The notes beneath the pieces are model-generated. The model was given only the letters and a program-made list of their open reading frames with translations, was not told the DNA's origin and did not search any database. Below are positions 56,619-64,000 of a DNA stretch of 64,000 bases, piece after piece (position 1 is the stretch's first letter; every line of letters starts with the position of its first letter). Both the position numbers and the translations under genes were made by a program. Source of the DNA: Lepidodermella squamata (taxonomy: Eukaryota; Gastrotricha); contig JBLDXI010000001.1 in NCBI GenBank assembly GCA_047495785.1, positions 1,612,001 through 1,676,000 of the forward strand, given 5' to 3'.

Positions 56619-56708
56619 TGAAAGTCGCCACATTACGATACCGCAGCCACAGCAGCTGAAAGCTGTATAGTTCCAGCTATTCAACAACTATCTCTGATCC
56701 ACAGCTAA

Positions 56709-58736
56709 ATGATGTATTCCCTTGCAGTTGTGGTACTGTTGGCGACAGCATATAGCGTCCATTGCATAGAGTCTAGCCCTGTAATACAGACACAGAGTGG
56801 CCCTGTTAGGGGCAGGCTAATTACTGTGGACGGTGGTCATCAAGTCTATGAATTTCTTGGGATTCCGTTCGCTGAACCTCCAATCGGCGACAGACGTTTT
56901 CGTAAAACAGTGGCTAAAGAACCGTGGACAGAAATAGTTGACGCTGCAAAATGGCCGAATTCTTGCCCTCATATCAGCACGCTGGATCCAGAAATGGCAA
57001 TGATGAAAAAAGTAGTGACACCGGTATGTAACAATTATTCTATAAACTACTCCAGTTAAACTTCTTCACGCTTTTAGTTATCCGAAAAAATGGACGAAGA
57101 TTGCTTGTACCTTAACCTGTGGGTTCCAGCGCACCATGAAGGCGAATCTCTATCAGCTTTCACATGGATCCATGGCGGGGCATTTGCAGAGGGAACTTCT
57201 TCTCTTAATCTTTACAATGGCAGCGTCCTAGCTGGATTAAACCACATCATTGTCGCCTCAATTCAGTACCGTCTTGGATCCCTCGGATTCATGTATGACG
57301 GTAGTGAAAACATGCCAGGAAACATGGGCCTCTGGGATCAGCTGGAAGCTATCAAATGGATATGCAATAATCTGCCCGCTTTCGGAGGGTCCTGTGACAA
57401 ACACACAATTGCTGGTGAGAGTGCCGGTTCTGCATCTGTGACGTATCATCTACTTTCACCGCATAGCAAGCCGTACTTCACACGGGCTATTTTGCCGAGT
57501 CTGGTACAGCTTTATGCCCATGGGCCCTCGGTGATGCTAACCTACTGAAAGGCTTGTATTTTGAAAAATGGCTCCAGTCTACACCGTGTCAGCAATCGGA
57601 CAACGTGTTGGACTGCCTGATAAAGCTCGAAGGCAGTGCCTTCCCTATGTTAGACATTCAGCTGATGATGAAAGGCTTTATCCTTCCTTTTCGACCAGTT
57701 GTCGATGGGGATTTTCTACCGAAGCATCCTCTGGAACTGATCAAAAGCGGCGAGTTCAACCAAGTTCCGTTACTCATCGGCAGTAATCTTCATGAAGGCT
57801 CAATGATGGTTCGTATGACGCCGCTCGGAAAAGAATTGCTTCCTGCTTTGCCCAACGAGGGTGAAATTGTAGCGAATCTATCAATGGCTAATCACGAAGA
57901 CTTGTTAAAAGCGAGTTTAGCGGCTTTTCTTGGCCAAATTTTTGTCGATCCAACCCTGCGACAGTCAGTTGTTCTGAATTATTGGCCTAAAGATGGCAGT
58001 GGGGCTGAAGTTCTAGCCTCCGCCATAGATGCCGCTGGTGACTATGCGTTTGTCTGCCCGATCAATCTATGGACTCAGATCACGTCAAAAACAAGCGGGT
58101 TAGGATCTAAGATTTTTTCATACCGATATGGCCATCGCCGTGCCAACTTTGCCATACCAAAATACATGGGCGTTTTTCATGCCGAAGAAATCGGGTACGT
58201 AATAATTCCTTTACACTTTATGTCACATTGATAGCTTGTCACAAATTAAGGTTTGTTTTTGGCGAGCCCTTTCAGCCAAATGCTCTTGAGTTCGGCTATG
58301 GACCAGGGGATAAGGAAGTGAGTTTGACGGTGATGAAGCTTTGGAGCAATTTCGTCAAATACGGGTGGGAAATTTTCTCGGGCGGTGTCCATTTTAAGCT
58401 TTTTTATTTCTGAAGAGACCCGAATGGCAAGACTGATACCTGCGATGCGATCACTGGCTGTGAGGTAGGTGGAATTTTAGGTTTATAATGATTCTTCAAT
58501 TCTGTAAAAGAGATCATGGCTACCATTGGTAAATGAAAATTGTAACAACCAAGCTGCGGATATCTCTGATGCCTCAGGCCCGAAACCTCTATGCGGCTGG
58601 AAAACCCGCGACTGTTTGGTGAGTTTCTCCTTACAGGATCACTTAAAAGCTGACTCATTTCTTAATCCAAATTTCCCAGTTTTGGAACGAATTCATACCG
58701 GAGCTATTACGCCGAAACACGGGAAATCGCGCTTGA
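56709..58736 (+). pseudogene. Type-B carboxylesterase 8 with a frameshift
   Basis: Six-exon layout as in esterases 6-7: 56709-57023, 57078-58194, 58251-58364, 58416-58464, 58511-58618, 58680-58736. Signal peptide MMYSLAVVVLLATAYSVHC; YEFLGIPFAEPPIG; DEDCLYLNLWVP; FTWIHGGAFAEG; GESAGS; then a frame break near 57490 (GGGCTATTTTGCCGAGTC). The first frame runs to a stop at 57546-57548. In the relatives the equivalent reads I-G-E-S-G-S-A; here the continuation E-S-G-T-A resumes in another frame (+2 or -1 nt). Downstream frame, splice sites, acid residue (NLHEGS), catalytic His (VFHAEEIG) and last exon are all preserved, so the break is recent or a sequencing error in the TTTT run. As read, the protein would be cut just after the nucleophile region. 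Confidence 0.75.
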
Positions 58737-59065
58737 AGAAGCACCAAACAACTCTGGCAACCTGATTTTAAATTCCTATAATCTAATGTTGGTAATGAAA
58801 TAAAGGGAAGAAATTATTGTTATAGCCATCGTGCATCCTCGCATTATTAAAAATGACTCGCCTACGGCTGAAATCTGAGTACGCATGAATAAGCCCATAA
58901 AAAGTTGACCGTTGCTCTTTGCTCGTCATGCCGCGAGTCAGTCGTGCGGCAATAAAAATGCGCACCCGTTGATGGCCACCGGTTATAACCCGTTTCGCTA
59001 CCCTTAAATATGCAAATATTAGGGTATGTATCATTACGAAAGTTTCTACGGACTAATCATTAAAC
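58737..59065. other. Gene-free spacer
   Basis: AT-rich region upstream of the BTB gene; ATGAAATAAAGGG near 58795 is a likely poly(A) site for esterase 8. Nothing else seen. Confidence 0.4.
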
Positions 59066-60694
59066 ATGACGTCGTGTCAAGCTGACGAGCCACTCAACTT
59101 GTCTCACGAGGGGCATTTGCTTGAAAAAATTGAGCACCTCCTCACTGCGGGAGCGCTTTGTGATGTCACCTTTAAGGTGGAAAACAAACTCTTTCACGCT
59201 CATCGGTTAATTCTAGCAGTCCAGTCGGAATACTTTCGAATCCTGCTGTTCGGCAGAGGTTTTCAAGAGGCGGAGCGATTAAATGAAGAAATTACGCTGC
59301 CGAGCAAACGGGCGCTACCATTCAGCCATTTGCTGTTCTATCTATATACTGGACGATTCGAGGAGAGCCTCGATTCTCTGAATCTGGAGACTCTCGTCGA
59401 AATCCTGCAAATGGCACATGAGTATCAAGTCGATAGTCTAGTCGCGGGCCTCATCGATTATGTTACTGAGCACCGAATCGATGTCGACAACGTTTTATTC
59501 CTATATTTTGATGTCGCCGCGATGTATACTTCGGACAAGCTATCAGAAGCCTGTATTGAATTTATATACGAAAGAGCTGGGCAGTTGGTGGAACACGAAA
59601 CATTCCTCTGCCTTCCAGCGGCTTGTCTCGCGGAACTTCTCTGCCGGGACGAGTTTAGCCTCGATGAATGGACCATCGTAATGTCTGTCTTAAAATGGGC
59701 ACGCCTTAGTCGACCCACCCAAGATGATGCTAGGATGGTGGTCAAACAGATCCGATTCAATTTGATCGATTTCGGCGATGGCAGGATGAGTTTTTCGTCT
59801 TTGAATCCGGTTTACGACTTGGTCACTTCTTGCGGTTTGGATCTAGCTGATTTAGCTGCAATACCATGGCCGGAGAGGAAAAGAATTTTCTGTGAGTTTA
59901 ATTAATTCCTGAAATATTTTATGATAGAACATCATTTTAGTGGCCGTTGAAAACGTGGCAACACGGGAGCGGAAAGCACGTGTGTTACGCGATGGTAACG
60001 TTAACAATCGTCGTGCGCTAATTTCAGGCCGTTATCGGTCGCTGAATAGCCGTGAAAATCCTGACTTGTCACTCAACACTCACCACCCTTTGCTGCCGAA
60101 CAACGAAATCCATGGAAACTGCTTCGTTACGATCAAATTCAGCGAGCCGTGTCTTGTCTCATCAATGTTAATCGACCTGCCTTTGATCAAATCACTCCAT
60201 ACTATCACGTGGAATTTCAAGATTGAGACGTCGTTGGATAATGTTGATTGGCAACTGCTGGCTGACTGCCAAAACTGCGCCGGTTCGCAGTTGATGCTGT
60301 TTGAGCATCGGAAATTGCAATATGGTAAGATATTATAAATGTCAAATTTTCCACATGCAAAAATTCTGTTTTTCCAGTTAAAATAACCGGTTATATTGGA
60401 AACGGTCGTCACAATTCGAATTCCGTTGATTCTTTCTGCGTTTTAAACTTTGAATGCCCTGCCACTGGGATTCGTGATGAAGAGATCGCAAAGCTTGAAA
60501 AGACTAAGCAATATTGGGACGATGTTGACATCGAGGAGCGATTTATTTTGATTCAAAGAGACTCTAGATATTTTTGTTACCCTGAAGCTAAGCAATCTAA
60601 ACGTCAAAATGTTAACATTTCCCGGTCTCGTGACCGTTTTTCGCTTACTGGAACTCTCTCAAAGGCCTTTCGTAAATTGCTTCTATCGCGTTGA
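59066..60694 (+). CDS. BTBD9-like BTB/BACK protein with C-terminal discoidin-like domain
   Basis: Exons 59066-59891, 59941-60324 and 60378-60694; 508 residues, close to the usual BTBD9 length. BTB domain at residues 15-130 (LLTAGALCDVTFKVENKLF, HAHRLILAVQSEYFRILLFG, LFYLYTGRF). BACK domain at about 135-235 (VDNVLFLYFDVAAMYTSDKL, IEFIYERAGQLVEHETFLCL). A C-terminal region resembles an F5/8-type-C-like module (CFVTIKFSEPCLVSSMLIDL, WNFKIETSLDNVDWQLLAD, KITGYIGNGRHNSNS). BTB/BACK proteins of this class are thought to be cullin-3 adaptors. No signal peptide: one of few clearly cytosolic products in the right half. Poly(A) signal AATAAA at about 60715. Confidence 0.75.
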
Positions 60695-60795
60695 TGATTC
60701 ATCGCATTTTAATGAATAAAGATTATTATTGCGTATCACGGCAACTTTTGAGCTAATAACACAGTTCCATTGACCAAAGTCAAGTTTTTAAAAGC

Positions 60796-62906
60796 ATGTT
60801 GCAATATAGTCTGGTACGTTGGCTGGGTGCCATCAAATTTACCAAATTTTCTCCTACATATCTACAGCTCATTGTCTTCGTGATCTCCTTGCCGAGGCAA
60901 CTAGCTGCACAAGACAACAACTTCTGTACTCGTAATGCAGATTGCGATTTCAATAAGCTATGCAAAATGCCGGATTTTTTCGATATGCCAAGCATGTGGC
61001 CGCCATGCTTGCATTACGGCGGATGCGCCTGTACAAATGGCTTAGTCCTAGCCAAAAACAACACCTGCGTCCCATGTGAGTCTTATCACGCAAAAATCAC
61101 ACTTGTAGCGAGCCATTTATCTAACAGATTTGGATTTGGACCTGGATTCACCATGTTCGAATCAGCCGTTCGAGCGATACAACGCGAGTTTGCGATGCAA
61201 TGGAACGAGAGTCATATGCAACACTCCAACCTATACAGTAGACTAAAACGAGGTGATCTGCTAATTTTCTGTATTTTTTCAAGTTGCAGGCTAACAAGTG
61301 CTCTTGCGTCCTGACTCCCGTTCCAGTTGTGCCAATCGTACCAATTATTTCCGGCGCATGGAATAACTCGGACTTGGGATTTGTGACTGTTCCTTACCTT
61401 GGAATATGTGATTTAAAACTACGATTTTGCGATTTTTCAAAAGGACTCACTTGCCAGGCAAGAAGTCGCAACGCGAGTCAGTGCCTTTGCGCAAAAAAAT
61501 ATCACATTTACGCTGATGGAAGTTGCAGACCGCGTGAGTCACGATTATTTTCTAGCTCTTTGTGTGTTTAAACATCGGATTCCAGGGTTGTATGGAGATT
61601 CGTGTTGGGACGATGCTGAATGCTCGAGTATTTCAGCCACTGGGACTGAATGCCGCCTGGGCAGATGTCGCTGTGCAAACGGATACGAACCAGTCACGAA
61701 TCGTTACTTCAACGCCACAGCCAAGTCGACATACACTCAACGCATTTGCGTTTCGAGCTCCGCTGTTACATGGGTTCCAACAGGCCAGGCCTGTACGATT
61801 GCTCCAGAATTGTTCATGATTTTAGGCAACTTCACGCGAGTTTGCCATCCGCGAGCGTTCTGCCATCGCTGTTCTTCGACCGTGAGTTTTGATGGGGTGT
61901 GCCGTGAGTTGACGTGTTCGGCGGATCAGGATTGTGGCGATGGTTATAGATGTAATAATTGGGCTGGTATGGTCGACCCTCCCTGCGAGCTTGGAATGTG
62001 CGATTGCCCTGGAAATGGACGGTATTTGGACCGATTCAGCCGCTGCTCTGAATGTAAAAATCACTGTTTGACATTTGTGAATTCTACATCAAATTGTTTA
62101 GATCGGAAATTGCAATTAGGAGATAGGTGTTTCCCGAGAAACGCCGGGCTTCATCCTTGGTTCACGACTAACGAAATTATGGATGACACCATGGAATGCG
62201 TCGAGCAGCCGCCCACCTCTTTCGGCATCGTCAAGTGTAAACTGCCCTTAGTCGAAGATATCGACGGTCGATGCGTCCACAACGACGATACTCAGGCCGA
62301 ATACGTCCGGCTACCCTACGAATCTCCTTGCGATGACACTAATCTCATCATTCCCATAGCGAGATGCGACGCTTCTCTAGAGCTGTTTTGCACAGCCCAG
62401 AACAAGTGCGGGTGCCTGTCGTACATGATTTGGGACGGTAGGAAATGCCGAGTTCGAACCCTGGGCGATCAGTGCAAGGAAACAATCGACTGCCAGAATG
62501 AACCCTTCGGCGTTACGGCAATTTGCCTCCTGGGCGTCTGCTCATGCTCGACCGGCTACAGGCGTGTTGATGTCAATTCGATCAATTTGATATCGATCAA
62601 TTTCGGCATAGATAAGGCTCTGCGACTTGTCACTTCTTACTGCCTACAATTGGTCAAGGTAGTCGGCAAGGCGTCGATTTGCCACCTGGATCCGTTCAGC
62701 ACCGCGTCGACAGTTCAGAGTTTGGTACTGGTTTGCGATGTTGGGCTCTATTGCTTGCGATGTCCGGCTGATTTCAACCCGGACGATACAAATCTCGGCT
62801 ATTGTCGTAAGCACTTTTTTGCCTAAGGCTTCCGCTGATGTTTGGCTTTTTTGCAGGAACATTCACCACTCCTGTGCGATCAGCCAGTGAACTTATAGGA
62901 GATTAA
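60796..62906 (+). CDS. Large secreted cysteine-rich protein with EB-module-like repeats
   Basis: Five exons: 60796-61075, 61128-61237, 61290-61533, 61586-62806, 62857-62906; 634 residues. A long N-terminus contains a hydrophobic leader (YLQLIVFVISLPRQLAAQ), with a less typical basic piece before it. Then come repeated six-to-eight-cysteine modules: CTRNADCDFNKLC with CACTNG, SPCSNQPFERYNASLRC, GDSCWDDAECS with CRCANGYEPV, LTCSADQDCGDGYRC with CDCPGNGRY, PCDDTNLI with CGCLSYMIWDG, and DQCKETIDCQNE with CSCSTGYRRV. The G-x-x-C....C.....C......C-x-C-x-x-G-Y spacing fits EB modules, common in nematode and arthropod extracellular proteins. Several N-glycosylation sites. No transmembrane helix. Exon 4 may hide a small in-frame intron near 62570-62650, where cysteine spacing is interrupted. 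Poly(A) site near 62970. Confidence 0.65.
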
Positions 62907-63557
62907 TTTGCTGCATATCATTTTTTGAATTCATATGCATATCTTCAGCACTTCTAAATTTTAAGAAATAATAAAGAAAGATGTAAAAAAAGAAGTTGTA
63001 GGGCATCGGTCGAAGGCTATAAGCAGATATCTCTATTTAGCATTTGTCCAAGATGATGCCGAGGAATCTCAGACACACTGAGGGGGCTGAGCGGGACGTA
63101 CGATGGTAGACGAGAGAAAGCTGCAGTAACTTCACTGCTACATTAGCTGAACTGTCGTCACAAGAGACAAGCCAAGGCAGCGATCTGATCGCTTTCATCT
63201 TGAGCAAGGAAAGTGAAGGACGAGTAAACCATAGAGCGAAGTAGGAACTGGTAGGGATTCGCTCTCTGGAGTAAACACATTTTCGTTTTGTTGAGCCGTC
63301 GACTCTGCCGCCGAGAAGGTAGCTGATGAGGGAAAATTCATCGGCTAACAAATACAGGGACTTAGGGGGAACGGGGGACATCACATTGTTTTGGTGTCTT
63401 GGCAGCCCACTCGGCGAGACGGCGGGGCAAACAACAAAGACCATGCAATAGATCGATAAAATAGCTCCTTATATAACAGCTGTTAACAGTCATTTCAATT
63501 AAGCGTTCATCAACTTTTTTAATTATTATACTTCGCACAACTTTCTTATAAAATACC
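62907..63557. other. Gene-free spacer
   Basis: A minus-strand open frame at 63037-63444 has no leader, domain or homologue I know and is treated as chance. Otherwise no feature seen. Confidence 0.4.
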
Positions 63558-63765
63558 ATGAACAAGCTTTTGTCTGTTACCTTGCTTTTGGTTAGTTTAA
63601 ATGATTAAGATGAAGAATCTTGATACATATCAAAACATTTTTCAGGTTTTTGTTGCTGTTTGTTCGAGCACAGATCTGTCAAGCGGAGCTAAGGATGTCG
63701 TCAACAAACCATCCGCGCCTGCGGCATCTATCCCGCCAGCCCAGATAAGCGGAGCTAAGGGCTAA
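63558..63765 (+). CDS. Tiny secreted repeat peptide, truncated by a 7-bp duplication
   Basis: Exons 63558-63590 and 63646-63765 (GTTAGT donor, TTTTTCAG acceptor, phase 0); 50 residues. Leader MNKLLSVTLLLVFVAVC, then SSTDLSSGAKDVVNKPSAP and PPAQISGAKG before a stop. A second copy of the repeat unit follows directly (to about 63862) in another frame: AKDIVNKPGAPASIPPAQIS, then KQPRKPVSRR and stop. The shift is explained by a duplicated GCTAAGG (GGAGCTAAGGGCTAAGGAC). Without it the gene would encode two units plus a basic tail. Function unknown. Confidence 0.5.
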
Positions 63766-64000
63766 GGACATCGTCAATAAACCAGGCGCGCCTGCTTCCA
63801 TCCCACCAGCCCAGATTAGTGGAATAATGAAGCAACCTCGCAAACCAGTCTCAAGACGATGAAGAATTCAAGTGCAGTTTAAGACTTTGGCGAAGTCTGG
63901 CCACGGTAATGCATAACACTTTGCGGTATTAGGTTTTGGGCAGTATATGAATGCAATTTTACCCTGTGCCTCATGAATTCTGTATATTATAACCAAATAA
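63766..64000. other. Second repeat unit of the tiny peptide gene and right flank
   Basis: 63770-63862 is the out-of-frame second unit ending in an Arg/Lys-rich tail and TGA. The rest is AT-rich and cut off by the window edge. Confidence 0.45.

Noticed and set aside
33200-58200. Idea that the esterases are acetylcholinesterases
   Set aside because: The triad fits the superfamily, but no choline-site or tetramerisation features are visible, and the number and variation of copies point to general carboxylesterases.
63037-63444. Minus-strand frame of 135 residues
   Set aside because: No leader, domain, splice evidence or repeat of a known protein; likely chance.

Overview
This is eukaryotic, intron-rich genomic DNA, most likely from a nematode or a closely similar small-genome invertebrate. 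The grounds are many short introns (about 50-60 nt) with GT donors and TTTTCAG- or TTTCAG-like acceptors and no long pyrimidine tract, compact genes on both strands, nematode-style expansions of small secreted cysteine-rich proteins, and CTGATAAG (extended GATA) sites upstream of several esterases. The taxon is inferred. No rRNA, CRISPR array or confident tRNA is visible. Exons were joined by hand from reading frame and splice signals, so CDS coordinates span introns and boundaries may be off by a few bases.

Layout. (1) 1-5 kb: remains of a CACTA/EnSpm-like DNA transposon, with a TNP2-type transposase cut by or close to the left edge, followed by a Ser/Pro-rich accessory gene with Tudor-like and BEN-like stretches. 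(2) 6-25 kb: a family of Ly6-like (three-finger-like) secreted or membrane-anchored proteins. It comprises a degenerate copy at 6.1-6.8 kb, one gene at 10.7 kb, three tandem paralogues on a roughly 2.2 kb repeat (12.0, 14.2 and 16.5 kb), then genes at 18.0, 22.8, 23.7 and 24.3 kb. Exon relics lie between the tandem copies. Embedded among them are a minus-strand secreted protein with two LamG-like domains (7.2-8.8 kb), two small secreted-peptide genes (18.9 and 19.6 kb) and an M4 (thermolysin-like) metallopeptidase with introns (20.4-22.4 kb). (3) 25-32 kb: two minus-strand paralogues of MCTP-type C2/transmembrane proteins with matching nine-exon structures. (4) 33-59 kb: an array of eight plus-strand secreted type-B carboxylesterases, interrupted twice by secreted ankyrin-repeat proteins. 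Seven esterases look intact; the last carries a frameshift. (5) 59-64 kb: a BTBD9-like BTB/BACK gene, a large EB-module-like cysteine-rich secreted protein, and a tiny secreted-peptide gene truncated by a 7-bp duplication.

How the parts fit. Most products carry signal peptides and look like secreted or surface proteins: esterases, ankyrin-repeat proteins, Ly6-like proteins, LamG protein, M4 protease and cysteine-rich EB protein. The esterase array has the conserved Ser-Glu-His triads, and four members have GATA sites close upstream, which suggests gut expression in a nematode-like animal (inference). The two secreted ankyrin genes within the array are its least conventional element. The window also records recent local evolution: tandem duplication, patchy near-identity between neighbouring esterases consistent with gene conversion, fold-back elements, a template-switch-like palindrome inside a coding exon, and several decaying copies.
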